Below the pieces are notes generated by a model that was not told where the DNA came from, did no database searches, and saw nothing but the letters and a program-made list of their open reading frames with translations. Position numbers and translations under genes: made by a program. Shown piece after piece: positions 34,327-43,620 of a stretch of DNA of 64,000 nucleotides (its first letter is position 1; every line of letters starts with the position of its first letter). Location of the stretch: contig NZ_SJDV01000002.1 in the NCBI RefSeq assembly GCF_004332155.1, positions 200,193 through 264,192 on the forward strand, written 5' to 3'. Source of the stretch: Gramella sp. KN1008 (GTDB taxonomy: Bacteria > Bacteroidota > Bacteroidia > Flavobacteriales > Flavobacteriaceae).

Positions 34327-37300
34327 TTAATCTTCCAGAAATTCTTCTCTAGATTGCAACTCCTTTGTTTCTATAGAATTCTCTTCTATATATTCATAGA
34401 ATTTTTGACCTTCTTTTTTCTCAATTTGGTCAAATCGTTCCAAAGCCTTTTTAAATTCTGATTCTATTACATCATAACTAGCTTTCCTGGAAACACCAAC
34501 CTTCCCATAGTTGCTGGCAATATTACTATATAACTCGGCCATTTTTTCCCTTAATTCAGGATCGGCAGAAGCTACATAGTTATCACCGGTTGTGATTACA
34601 AGATCTTTCTTTAAAGCTTCTAACTTTGAAAGATAATTTTGAGTAACTTTTTTGGAATTAGGATGGTCATCCAGCATTTTCTGAGCCAGATCGATCTTCT
34701 CATCCACCTGATATACAAGATATGCCAGATCTTCGATCATGTCATACAGTTTCATGGTATACTCTTCCTGTTCAGCTCTTTCTGCTACTGTTACCATCGC
34801 TTTGTCATCATACGTAAGGTCCACAGTGGTAGTGTAGACATCTTTACCTTTAGTAAGAACAACATTATACTTTCCAGCTTTTACCCTGGGAGCGGTAAAA
34901 CCACCAAAATCCAGCGTCTTACCTTTTGCCATCTTTGGTACGTTCAATGTGTAATTCCATGTAACGATATTAATTCCTTTAGTTTTTCCTGGAGTAAGTT
35001 CAGCGATGGGATTGCCATCCATATCCTGCACTTCCATAGTCATTTTGCCGAAGGTGTGTCTCTTTTTTAAATAATACGGAATCTTCAGAGCTTTACTTGG
35101 ATTAGGTCCGGAGAATTGTGTTTCGGTTCCAAAACTTGAAGCGAAACCACTTTCTTCCACCATTATTGTAGGTTCAGTTTCAAAAAAGTGAACCTCTTTT
35201 TCTAAAATATCAGGAGAAAGTTCCCGTAGGGGTTCAATATCATCAATGATTATAATACCACGGCCGTGAGTACCCATTACCAGATCATTTTCTCTTTTCT
35301 GAATATCCATATAATGCACGGCGGCAGCGGGCATGTTATTTTCGAATTTTGCCCAGTTCTTTCCACCATCTATTGAAATGTATAACCCAAATTCAGTTCC
35401 TAAAAACAATAGGTTAGGATTAACGAAATCTTCCTGAACATTTCTGGCAAAACCTTTAATATTATCGGTAACCAGTGATGTCCAGCTATCACCGTAATCT
35501 GAAGTTTTATATACATAAGGCTCCATATTTCCGCGACTATGGTCCTCTATTACAACATAAGCCGTAGCGGGGTCATGGCTGCTGGCTTCAATATGATAAA
35601 TCCAGCTATTAGCGGGAACTCCCTCGAGGTTCTTTATCTTATTATTCCAGCTTTTCCCTCCGTCCCTTGTGAGTTGGATATTACCGTCATCTGTACCTAC
35701 CCAGATTATATTTTCATCAAAAGGTGATTCAGCGATGGTAAAAATAGTAGTATGATTTTCAGCACCCGAATTATCCACAGATAAACCGCCAGATTTTGAC
35801 TGATCTTGCTTAGATGCATCATTCGTGGTTAGATCTGGTGAGATAATTTCCCAGTTATCTCCCATATCTTCAGATTTATGTAAAAACTGGCTTCCTATAT
35901 ACAATCTATCCGGGGCATGCTCACTAATGCTAATTGGAGCATTCCAGTTAAACCTTAGTTCAGTTTCACTATCCTGAGGTAAAGGCTGGATGGTTTTTAC
36001 GCGATTACTTTCAACGTGGTAACGCCATACATTATCAGCTCCCTGCATTTCAGAATATATAATATTCTTGGTTGGATGTTTTAAGACTCTGAAACCATCT
36101 CCGTAACCCACAGGATTCCAGTCTTTTGCTTTAATTCCTCCAGGGGCTGAAGATGGGCCATACCATGAGTTATTATCCTGAAGGCCTCCATAGATATTGT
36201 ATGGTTCCTCATTATCCACACTTATATGATAAAACTGGGATATAGGCAGATTTTCTACAATTTCTAATGTGGACCCTCCATTCCAGCTTCGGTAAAGGCC
36301 ACCATCTGTTGCCACGTACATAATATCAGAATCATCATTATGAAAGGTGATATCATGGATATCGCTATGCATTTGCCCAAGGCTTTTGAAAGTCTTCCCT
36401 CCATCTCTGGATATAGAACCATTCAATCCACCTTTTACCACGATATCTGGATTTTTGGGATCTACAGTAATTCGGGAAAAGTAAAATGGCCTCACCGTTA
36501 AGCCGAAATCATTATTCAAATGTTCCCAGTTCTGGCCCCCATCAGTAGATTTCCAAAGACCGCTCTTACTTTTATCCTCGGTTTCCAATACCGCATAAAC
36601 TATCTCAGGACTGCTGGGCGCAATAGCAACAGCTATTCTTCCAAGATCACCTTCAGGAAAACCTTTATGGATCTTCTCCCAGTTTTCACCTCCATCTGTA
36701 GTTTTGTAGAGAGCACTATTAGGCCCCCCTGAATTAAAACTCCAGGGACTTCTTCTAAACTGCCAGAAAGCCGCATACATAATATCCGGATTTTCAGGGT
36801 GCATCACCAGTTCACTGGCACCAGTAGTTTCATCAACATATAATAGCTTTTCCCAGGTGTTACCTCCGTCTGCAGTTTTATAAATTCCTCGTTGCTCACC
36901 GTCACCCCAAAGTGGACCAAGTGCAGCAACAAATACTTCATCAGAATTTTCCGGATTTACCTGGATCGCAGCTATTCGCTCACTATCTTCCAATCCCATT
37001 TTGGTCCAATTGGTACCACCATCGGTTGACTTATAAAGGCCATCACCAATAGAAACGGAATTCCTTGTCCAGGTTTCTCCGGTTCCAACCCAAATCACAT
37101 TGTCCGGGTTATTCGGGTCTATTTCAATGGAACCAATGGATTGGGCATGATCATCAAATATAGAAGTAAAGCTCACCCCGGCATCCTGAGATTTCCATAC
37201 ACCGCCACCCGCAGCACCTATATAAATAATATTCTTATTAGAGGGATGGTTTTCAATATCGGTGACCCTACCACTCATCACGGCCGGACCAATTTGTCGG

Positions 37301-37401
37301 GCTTTTATATCCCCAAATATCTCTTTTCCAATAATTGGGTTGCTTTCCTGAGCACTGGTTATAACCGAAAAAAGCAATAAAGAAAATAAAATCTTTTTCA
37401 T
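34327..37401 (-). CDS. Exported VPS10/sortilin-like BNR-repeat protein
   Basis: The 1024-residue protein has a signal peptide (MKKILFSLLLFSVITSAQ). About 700 residues of beta-propeller-type BNR/VPS10 repeats follow, with motifs such as LWKSTDGGQNW, IYKTADGGNTW and IQLTRDGGKSW. A C-terminal region (about 750-1024) has a beta-sandwich part and helices. No T9SS sorting domain is seen, so it is probably periplasmic or surface bound by other means. Related proteins are annotated as glycosyl hydrolases, but no glycosidase catalytic pair is evident; the repeats more likely bind protein or peptide. It lies 56 bp downstream of a LolA-like gene. Confidence 0.85.
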   Translation of the reverse strand: MKKILFSLLLFSVITSAQESNPIIGKEIFGDIKARQIGPAVMSGRVTDIENHPSNKNIIYIGAAGGGVWKSQDAGVSFTSIFDDHAQSIGSIEIDPNNPDNVIWVGTGETWTRNSVSIGDGLYKSTDGGTNWTKMGLEDSERIAAIQVNPENSDEVFVAALGPLWGDGEQRGIYKTADGGNTWEKLLYVDETTGASELVMHPENPDIMYAAFWQFRRSPWSFNSGGPNSALYKTTDGGENWEKIHKGFPEGDLGRIAVAIAPSSPEIVYAVLETEDKSKSGLWKSTDGGQNWEHLNNDFGLTVRPFYFSRITVDPKNPDIVVKGGLNGSISRDGGKTFKSLGQMHSDIHDITFHNDDSDIMYVATDGGLYRSWNGGSTLEIVENLPISQFYHISVDNEEPYNIYGGLQDNNSWYGPSSAPGGIKAKDWNPVGYGDGFRVLKHPTKNIIYSEMQGADNVWRYHVESNRVKTIQPLPQDSETELRFNWNAPISISEHAPDRLYIGSQFLHKSEDMGDNWEIISPDLTTNDASKQDQSKSGGLSVDNSGAENHTTIFTIAESPFDENIIWVGTDDGNIQLTRDGGKSWNNKIKNLEGVPANSWIYHIEASSHDPATAYVVIEDHSRGNMEPYVYKTSDYGDSWTSLVTDNIKGFARNVQEDFVNPNLLFLGTEFGLYISIDGGKNWAKFENNMPAAAVHYMDIQKRENDLVMGTHGRGIIIIDDIEPLRELSPDILEKEVHFFETEPTIMVEESGFASSFGTETQFSGPNPSKALKIPYYLKKRHTFGKMTMEVQDMDGNPIAELTPGKTKGINIVTWNYTLNVPKMAKGKTLDFGGFTAPRVKAGKYNVVLTKGKDVYTTTVDLTYDDKAMVTVAERAEQEEYTMKLYDMIEDLAYLVYQVDEKIDLAQKMLDDHPNSKKVTQNYLSKLEALKKDLVITTGDNYVASADPELREKMAELYSNIASNYGKVGVSRKASYDVIESEFKKALERFDQIEKKEGQKFYEYIEENSIETKELQSREEFLED

Positions 37402-37414
37402 TGTAATGGTTTTA

Positions 37415-37439
37415 AATCCTTCCGATAGCCGAAAGGATT
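37415..37439. repeat. Small hairpin in the leader of the VPS10-like gene
   Basis: AATCCTT pairs with AAGGATT, with two more pairs across one mismatch and a 5-nt loop. It lies 14 bp before the minus-strand ATG at 37401 and lacks a T-tract, so it is more likely an mRNA leader or processing hairpin than a terminator. Confidence 0.4.
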
Positions 37440-37457
37440 AATTTATGATTTTAGCTC

Positions 37458-38219
37458 TTAGTTCTTATTTTCATTTTCCTCTTTTGCCTCTTCAACTTCA
37501 GTAAACTCAAACATATCATCATCGATTTCAGGGTTAAGCTGAATTTCTTCTATACTTATGGTACTCCCCATCATTGTTAAACTAAAAGGGAAATAAAGAC
37601 CGTCTACTTCCTGATATTCACTAAGGGTAGATTTATTCATCTGACCTTTCATAGGTCCCATTTTAATCTCATTTTCAGAAGCAATGATCACATTGTTTTC
37701 TTTGTCAAAATAGTAGTAGCCAACGTTAGGTTCTTCCTTTCCATCCACAACAACTGGTTCCTGAGTTAATTTTATTTTATAAACTTCAGTTCCTTCCATG
37801 GTTTCCGTTCCCATCATTTCAACCTCATAACCCTTTTCTTTATAATTATAAAATGGTGAAGGAAAATCATTAGACTGTCTTTTGATATTTTCTGTAGTTT
37901 CACTATCACTTTTTTCCGGCTTCATTGTCATGAAATTAGTGGTCCAGGCGGTTTCACCATCAAAAGCCAGCTGGGTTAATTGCTGTCCCTGTACATTAAT
38001 TTTGATTAACTGTTTCCCGTCTTCAAGCTGATAGATCTCAATTGGAATATCCATTCCCTGGGTTTTTGCAACACCAGTCATTTTAACACCTTCTAGGTCA
38101 CCCCAGGTCTCGTAGCCTCCTGTGTTATCAAAATAATTCTGAATAATTTCATCGGCGGTTTGGGCATTTAAACCCGAACAGATGAAGAGTAAAAGTAAAA
38201 ATGTTTTAAAGATTTTCAT
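37458..38219 (-). CDS. Exported LolA-like outer-membrane lipoprotein-sorting-type protein
   Basis: The 253-residue protein has a signal peptide (LLLLFICSGLNAQ) without a +1 Cys after cleavage, so it is periplasmic and not itself a lipoprotein. The mature part has the half-barrel pattern of LolA/LolB-like proteins: ADEIIQNYFDNTGGYETW, GVAKTQGMDIPIEIYQ, LAFDGETAW, and YYYFDKENNVIIAS. The tail is acidic. This family in Bacteroidota is broader than true LolA, so a chaperone role for lipoproteins is only a suggestion. It is upstream of the BNR protein gene on the same strand. Confidence 0.82.
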   Translation of the reverse strand: MKIFKTFLLLLFICSGLNAQTADEIIQNYFDNTGGYETWGDLEGVKMTGVAKTQGMDIPIEIYQLEDGKQLIKINVQGQQLTQLAFDGETAWTTNFMTMKPEKSDSETTENIKRQSNDFPSPFYNYKEKGYEVEMMGTETMEGTEVYKIKLTQEPVVVDGKEEPNVGYYYFDKENNVIIASENEIKMGPMKGQMNKSTLSEYQEVDGLYFPFSLTMMGSTISIEEIQLNPEIDDDMFEFTEVEEAKEENENKN

Positions 38220-38315
38220 TTTCTTTAGTTTTTAAGTTTGTAATAGGATAAATTTTTTAACTTAAATAGTTAGTATTAAAAAGTTCGGAATTGTAACAGA
38301 TAATTTTTGCTATTT

Positions 38316-39188
38316 ATGAAATTTGGAAAAGTAGATCATCCTGGCGATATAGAATTTACATTACCATCCACCCATAAACAGACCGAAGAAGTACTGAAAG
38401 ATTTCAAAAAATCAGAATTTAAAGACGTTCGGGTGGGCTGTGCAAAATGGAACAGGACAGATCTAAAGAATTTTTATCCCCGGGGCACCAAGGACGAACT
38501 TAAGTATTATTCTACCCAATTCAATTCTATTGAGCTAAATGCAAGTTTTTACCGGATGTTTCCTTCGGAACAATTCGAGAAATGGGAGGAAAAGGCAGAA
38601 GGGGACTTTAAATTCTTTCCAAAGGTCCCCAGAATAATTAGCCATATAAAGAGGCTTAATGATACGGAAAGACTAACTGACGATTATGTGACAAATCTAC
38701 TTCCGTTAAAGGATAAACTAGGGATGTGCTTTTTACAGTTGCGTGATGATTTTGGACCTAAAAATATGGATAGGGTAGAAGCCTTCTTTAAACATTGGCC
38801 CCGAGAGATTCCACTGTCGGCAGAATTTAGGCATGCCGACTGGTATAAGAATGAAGCAGCGGCAGATGACCTGAATGATTTGATGAAAGAATATAAAATA
38901 ACTCATATTATAACAGATTCGGCAGGCAGGCGGGACCTGCTGCACATGAGGCTTACCACAGATTCGGCGTTCATTCGTTATAATGGTGCGAATCATGAAT
39001 CAGATTACAGCCGACTGGATGACTGGTTAGAACGGCTGGAAGAATGGTATAAATTAGGATTAAAAAACGTATATTTCTTTGTACACCAGAATGTAGAGGA
39101 AGCATCACCGCTTCTTTCAGCATATTTTATTGAAAAGTTCAATAAAAGGTTTAATACCGATCTAAAAATACCTAAAACATTAAATTAA
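38316..39188 (+). CDS. DUF72 (YecE) family protein
   Basis: The 290-residue protein has the TIM-barrel-like DUF72 blocks: VRVGCAKWNRTDLKNFYP, STQFNSIELNASFYRMF, FFPKVPRIISHIKRL, LGMCFLQLRDDFGP, and a late FVHQNVEE. The biochemical role of the family is unknown. It is cytoplasmic. The ATG at 38316 is used; the TTG at 38307 would add three residues. The next gene (Nudix) starts 1 nt after its stop, so the two are in one transcript, a pairing that might hint at nucleotide-related chemistry. Confidence 0.9.
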   Translation: MKFGKVDHPGDIEFTLPSTHKQTEEVLKDFKKSEFKDVRVGCAKWNRTDLKNFYPRGTKDELKYYSTQFNSIELNASFYRMFPSEQFEKWEEKAEGDFKFFPKVPRIISHIKRLNDTERLTDDYVTNLLPLKDKLGMCFLQLRDDFGPKNMDRVEAFFKHWPREIPLSAEFRHADWYKNEAAADDLNDLMKEYKITHIITDSAGRRDLLHMRLTTDSAFIRYNGANHESDYSRLDDWLERLEEWYKLGLKNVYFFVHQNVEEASPLLSAYFIEKFNKRFNTDLKIPKTLN

Positions 39189-39189
39189 T

Positions 39190-39609
39190 ATGGCAAAACA
39201 AAAAATAGCAGTTACTGTAGACAGCGTGGTTTTTTGCAATTCAAATAATAAGTTCAAAGTACTGCTTATAAAGAGAAAGAATGATCCTTTTAAGGAACAA
39301 TGGGCTTTGCCCGGAGGTTTTGTAGAAGAAGATGAAGATCTTGAAACCGCTGCTAAAAGGGAGCTGAAAGAAGAAACCGGAGTAAAAGTCGCAAGTATGG
39401 AACAGGTACAGGCTTTTGGCAAGCCAGGTCGGGACCCCAGAGGACGTACTATATCCATAGCTTTTTTAAGCCGTATTTTTTGTGAGGAAGAATTAACGGC
39501 GGCAGATGATGCTTCGGAAGCTCGCTGGTTCAATATTGAAAAACTACATGGAATGGATCTCGCTTTTGATCATGATGAGATCATAAATGTAGCACAGCAG
39601 TTTTTATAG
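39190..39609 (+). CDS. Nudix hydrolase
   Basis: The 139-residue protein has a complete Nudix box GX5EX7REUXEEXGU from Gly43 to Val65 (GGFVEEDEDLETAAKRELKE with EETGV following), so metal-dependent cleavage of a nucleoside diphosphate-X substrate is expected. FGKPGRDPRGRTISIAFLSR further on resembles ADP-ribose pyrophosphatase and NrtR-type Nudix proteins, but the C-terminal winged helix of NrtR is absent. Substrate is unassigned. It starts 1 nt after the DUF72 gene. Confidence 0.93.
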   Translation: MAKQKIAVTVDSVVFCNSNNKFKVLLIKRKNDPFKEQWALPGGFVEEDEDLETAAKRELKEETGVKVASMEQVQAFGKPGRDPRGRTISIAFLSRIFCEEELTAADDASEARWFNIEKLHGMDLAFDHDEIINVAQQFL

Positions 39610-39740
39610 TTAGGATATTCCGAAAAAAATGAATTCCAATTTTTAAGATTTGCATATTTACAGACTCATTTTCAGAATCTGGTAATTCTACGTCAGCTCT
39701 TTTATTTACAGGATTATCCTTATTATTTTTAAAATAAAAA

Positions 39741-40127
39741 ATGAGATTTCACACACGAAAATGGATAAAACCAGAAGATCTAAATCCTAACGGGACTTTA
39801 TTTGGCGGCAGGTTGTTGGAATGGATAGATGAAGAATGTGCACTCTATAGCATAGTGCAGCTTGAGAACCCGAAAACGGTCACTAAATATATGAGCGAGA
39901 TCGATTTTAGAAGTTCTGCTCACCAGGGTGATATTGTTGAAATTGGGATCGAAGTTGTAAAATTTGGTACTGCATCTCTAACCCTTCAATGCGAAGTGCG
40001 TAATAAAATGACAAGAGAAACCATCATTACCATAGATAAGATCGTTATGGTTGCACTGGATTCAAATGGGCATCCCAAGCCTCATGGAAAGACGCAGATT
40101 GAATTTGTAAAGGATAGATTGAAATAA
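39741..40127 (+). CDS. Acyl-CoA thioesterase, hotdog fold
   Basis: The 128-residue protein resembles YciA/ACOT-type thioesterases. RKWIKPEDLNPNGTLFGGRL places the conserved N-G-LFGG loop before the central hotdog helix (WIDEECALYS, with the acidic catalytic residue), and SEIDFRSSAHQGDIVEIG follows. It should hydrolyse acyl-CoA to free acid and CoA in the cytoplasm. Chain-length preference cannot be read. It appears to be its own unit; the 131 bp before it hold AT-rich DNA without a clear promoter match. Confidence 0.92.
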   Translation: MRFHTRKWIKPEDLNPNGTLFGGRLLEWIDEECALYSIVQLENPKTVTKYMSEIDFRSSAHQGDIVEIGIEVVKFGTASLTLQCEVRNKMTRETIITIDKIVMVALDSNGHPKPHGKTQIEFVKDRLK

Positions 40128-40213
40128 TTCTTTTCTATTATGTTAGCTGATTAATGGCATAACCGCTACTTTTATTTTATTAACCTATTTATACCGGGAG
40201 ATTCCTTATAAAA

Positions 40214-42859
40214 TTGAAGTTTAGACATTCTATAATAACTCGTTTCGCTTTTTTCTTTACAGGCCTTATTATATTTTCCATTTTACTTTCAGGCTACCTG
40301 GTCTTTAACAAAGCCTCTGGCGTAATTGTAGACTATTCCAAGAATGAGATAAAACATGCCTCCGAATTGGCAGAGCAGTCATTCTATTCATTATTAGGAG
40401 AAGTTTCCAGTGATATAGCCGTTATAGCTAATAGTCCGTCTTTAAAGAGCTTCGTTCAAGATCCCAACCCTGATTCAAGGGCTGCTGTCAACCAGTTATT
40501 CTTTAACACATTAAAGAATAAGCCATCCTATTTTCAAATAAGGTGGATAGGAGTGGAAGAGAATGGAAGGGAGATCATTCGATTTAACAGGGAAAAGGAG
40601 GATATCTTTGAGTCTGATAGCCTTCAGAAGAAAGGGGATAGGGAGTATTTTAGGAAAACTCTCGAATTAGGCCCCGATGAGTATTATTTTTCCAGAATTG
40701 ATCTTAATCAGGAATATGGTATCATAAGTAGACCTTACACGCCAACCTTAAGAGCTGCAAGCCCCATTTTTGAGGATAATACCGTGGTAGGGATTCTGGT
40801 GATAAATGTTGACATGAGTAAACTTTATTCAACCTTTGACCAGATCGCGCGAAATAATTTACAATTCTATCTGGTTGATGACAATGGGCAATATTTATAT
40901 TCTCCCGATAAGTCTGAACAATTTGGATTTCAAAAAGGGAATTCCAGTAACTTTTTCTCAGATTTCGATATTGATAATGCCAATTTATCTTCCTGGGAGA
41001 AAGATTTCCAGTCTATTACAAGGGACCAGAATGCTTTTCTTTCTTATACAAAGGAACTGGAATATTTTAATGGAAGAAGAAAGATTCACCTTATTGCCAT
41101 GATCGAGGAAGATGCTTTAATGGAAAGCGCAGTAATGGTTAGATCTTATAGTTTAAGAAATCTCATAATCGTATGCCTGTTTTCACTTATAACCTCACTT
41201 ATATTCACCAGTTTCTTTTCGAAAAAGATCAGACAGGTCACTCTGGCGATTAGTAATTATGATAAGGAAGGAAAAGATTATAAAATAAATTTACCTAGAA
41301 ATAGAAAGGATGAAATTGGGATTCTGGCCACTGCTTTTTATAAAATGAAATTACGTATAGATAATTACGTTCAGGAACTAAATAAGGCTCTTAAAAAAGA
41401 AAAAAAAGCTAAGAAACAGCGGGATGAGTTTCTGCAGAATATGAGCCACGAAATGAGAACTCCTCTAAATACAATTTTGGGGCTTACTCAAATTCTAAAA
41501 AAAGAGTCGTCTACAACTTCACAGCTTCCCATCATAGAGTCCCTGGAGAAAAGCGCCAATAATCTTGCAGGATTGATGTATGATGTACTGGACCATCAGA
41601 AACTTGTAGAAGGAAAGCTTCAAATCTCCTATCAGGTGGTTGATATATCGAAACTACTTCAGGATATATATTCTAATTATCAGTTTGAAGCCGCCAAAAC
41701 CGGACTCAAATTCAAGTTGATCATCGACGAAAATATCAAAAACATAAAATACAATACTGATCCTTTACGGCTTTCCCAGATAGTCACCAACCTTGTTGTA
41801 AACGCCATCAAATACACTAAAGAAGGTTATATAGAATTACATGCTAAACAATTAATTAAGGGTAAAAGAAGCTATTTACAGATTTGTGTACAGGATACAG
41901 GTATTGGTATTGATGACGAGAACATTCAACGAATTAATGATAGGTTTTTTAGAGAGAATGAAGATACTTCGTTCAGTAATCGGGGATATGGACTGGGACT
42001 TTCTATTGTTAAACAGTTATCAGATCTTTTTAATGGTGAATTGAGAGCAGAATCTAAAAAAGGTATAGGTTCTAAATTCGAGGTAAGAATTCCTGCAGAG
42101 CCCAGCGAAGGTAATCTGTCTGCTGTGGCTACCGAAAAAGTGAAAAGTATATATCCCGAACTAAATAATAAATATCAAATTCTTCTTATTGAAGATGATA
42201 TTTCTACCGCCGAACTCGTACAATACTTATTAAATAATAAGAATATAACAATTAATAGGGCTATTAATAAAAAGTCTGCGCTGGAGTACCTGGAACATAG
42301 TTCACCAGATATTGTTATTAGTGACCTTATGCTTGAGAATCAGAATCTGAAACAGGAAATAAGTACCTGGATTTCTTCACGGAGAATTGAATGCCCTGTA
42401 ATTATTGCTTCTGCTCTTGAACCGGAAAACAGAGAATCTTCTGGGTTCGTTTACTTCCATAAACCGTATAATGTTGATGTATTTAAAGATTATGTTTATC
42501 AGATACTCGCTGAAAAAGAGTTCTTAAAACCGGATTTTAAAAATATTTATGCAGATTATGATAATGACAGAGAAAAGATTAAAAAAGTGCTTCAATTGCT
42601 GCAGGAAGAATTTAAAATGTACCTGGACCGCATTTTTAAGGCATATGAGGGTAAGAATCAGAAAGAATGGAAAGCAATTAATCATAAGTTAATTACTCAT
42701 ATACATAATCTGAAGTTAACCGAACTTAAAGAGAATTTACCAGATCAGGTTACAGATATAACTTCTGAGGGTCTTATAAAAATAAGATCCTTATTTGCTT
42801 TCTATTTATGCTGTTTCAGGAATGAACGCAATATCAATTTAGGAGATCGATATTCCTGA
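40214..42859 (+). CDS. Hybrid sensor histidine kinase with Cache-type sensor and receiver
   Basis: The 881-residue protein has TM1 (about 12-32), a double-Cache-like periplasmic sensor (about 40-310), TM2 (about 315-335), a HAMP-like linker, HisKA with His412 in NMSHEMRTPLN, HATPase with NAIKYT, DTGIGI and GYGLGLS, a receiver domain with Asp704 in IVISDLM, and a helical C-terminal extension whose THIHNLKL segment vaguely resembles an HPt site. The start is TTG; no in-frame ATG precedes the first membrane helix. It ends overlapping the convergent LytTR regulator gene by 26 bp, the likely partner. Ligand unknown. Confidence 0.9.
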   Translation: MKFRHSIITRFAFFFTGLIIFSILLSGYLVFNKASGVIVDYSKNEIKHASELAEQSFYSLLGEVSSDIAVIANSPSLKSFVQDPNPDSRAAVNQLFFNTLKNKPSYFQIRWIGVEENGREIIRFNREKEDIFESDSLQKKGDREYFRKTLELGPDEYYFSRIDLNQEYGIISRPYTPTLRAASPIFEDNTVVGILVINVDMSKLYSTFDQIARNNLQFYLVDDNGQYLYSPDKSEQFGFQKGNSSNFFSDFDIDNANLSSWEKDFQSITRDQNAFLSYTKELEYFNGRRKIHLIAMIEEDALMESAVMVRSYSLRNLIIVCLFSLITSLIFTSFFSKKIRQVTLAISNYDKEGKDYKINLPRNRKDEIGILATAFYKMKLRIDNYVQELNKALKKEKKAKKQRDEFLQNMSHEMRTPLNTILGLTQILKKESSTTSQLPIIESLEKSANNLAGLMYDVLDHQKLVEGKLQISYQVVDISKLLQDIYSNYQFEAAKTGLKFKLIIDENIKNIKYNTDPLRLSQIVTNLVVNAIKYTKEGYIELHAKQLIKGKRSYLQICVQDTGIGIDDENIQRINDRFFRENEDTSFSNRGYGLGLSIVKQLSDLFNGELRAESKKGIGSKFEVRIPAEPSEGNLSAVATEKVKSIYPELNNKYQILLIEDDISTAELVQYLLNNKNITINRAINKKSALEYLEHSSPDIVISDLMLENQNLKQEISTWISSRRIECPVIIASALEPENRESSGFVYFHKPYNVDVFKDYVYQILAEKEFLKPDFKNIYADYDNDREKIKKVLQLLQEEFKMYLDRIFKAYEGKNQKEWKAINHKLITHIHNLKLTELKENLPDQVTDITSEGLIKIRSLFAFYLCCFRNERNINLGDRYS

Positions 42860-43514
42860 GTAATTCTTTCTCATAACTTTTGCTCACGGGAATATGCTTA
42901 TTCTCTATTTCCAAACCACTGCTATCAATAGAATCGATCTTATTCAAATTTACCATGTAGGAACGATGAACTTTCTGAAAGAAACGGGGCAACTTTGGTT
43001 CCAGTTCTTTGAGGGTCATCAGTGTCAGGATTTTCTTATCCTGGAGAATGATCGAAATATAATTCCCTTCAGATTTTAAATACCTAACTTCTTCCAGATT
43101 GATTTTAACCAGCTTATTTCCATCTTTCACAAAGATTCTGTTCTGCTGAGGGGTTGCTTTTTCTTTTAATGCCTGTGCTTTCTGCACTCCCTTATAAAAA
43201 CGGGAAAAATTCACTGGTTTTACTAAAAAATCTATTACCTGGTCATAATTGTAAGAATCAGATCCAAATTCCCGGTTTGAAGTAACCATGATTACGGCTG
43301 TATCAGAATTAAGAACATTTAGAATATCCTTGCCATTTATATCGGGTAGGTCGAAATCCAAAAAGATGAGATCAAAAGAACCACTATTGAGAAGATTGAT
43401 AGTCTCAAAACCTGTAGACGCTGTGAAAACCTCTTCAATCTGGCTTACCTTACCACAAAAATGCGTAAGTAAATCACATATTAAAGGATCATCATCTACG
43501 ATTAGACATTTCAT
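42834..43514 (-). CDS. LytTR-family response regulator
   Basis: The 226-residue protein has a receiver domain with acidic pocket Asp7-Asp9 and phospho-acceptor Asp53 (IFLDFDLPDINGKD). A LytTR DNA-binding domain follows (about 125-226), with VRYLKSEGNYISI and FFQKVHRSYMVNLNKI. It should bind direct-repeat promoter sites when phosphorylated. It lies tail-to-tail with the hybrid kinase and the coding ends overlap by 26 bp, which suggests a functional pair despite opposite transcription. Target genes are unknown; the haloperoxidase-like gene 106 bp from its start is divergent and could be one. Confidence 0.93.
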   Translation of the reverse strand: MKCLIVDDDPLICDLLTHFCGKVSQIEEVFTASTGFETINLLNSGSFDLIFLDFDLPDINGKDILNVLNSDTAVIMVTSNREFGSDSYNYDQVIDFLVKPVNFSRFYKGVQKAQALKEKATPQQNRIFVKDGNKLVKINLEEVRYLKSEGNYISIILQDKKILTLMTLKELEPKLPRFFQKVHRSYMVNLNKIDSIDSSGLEIENKHIPVSKSYEKELLRNIDLLN

Positions 43515-43620
43515 AGCTTATCAAATAAAAGTATGATTTCGTCAACCAATATAACCAATTCGTATAAATAATATTTTTTTACCAATGTAAACTTATAGTA
43601 TTGATAAAAAACCATACTAT

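Noticed and set aside
34639..35070. 143-aa plus-strand frame antisense to the BNR protein
   Set aside because: It is inside an intact conserved gene; composition is rich in Phe, His and Ile, as expected from reverse-complemented coding DNA.
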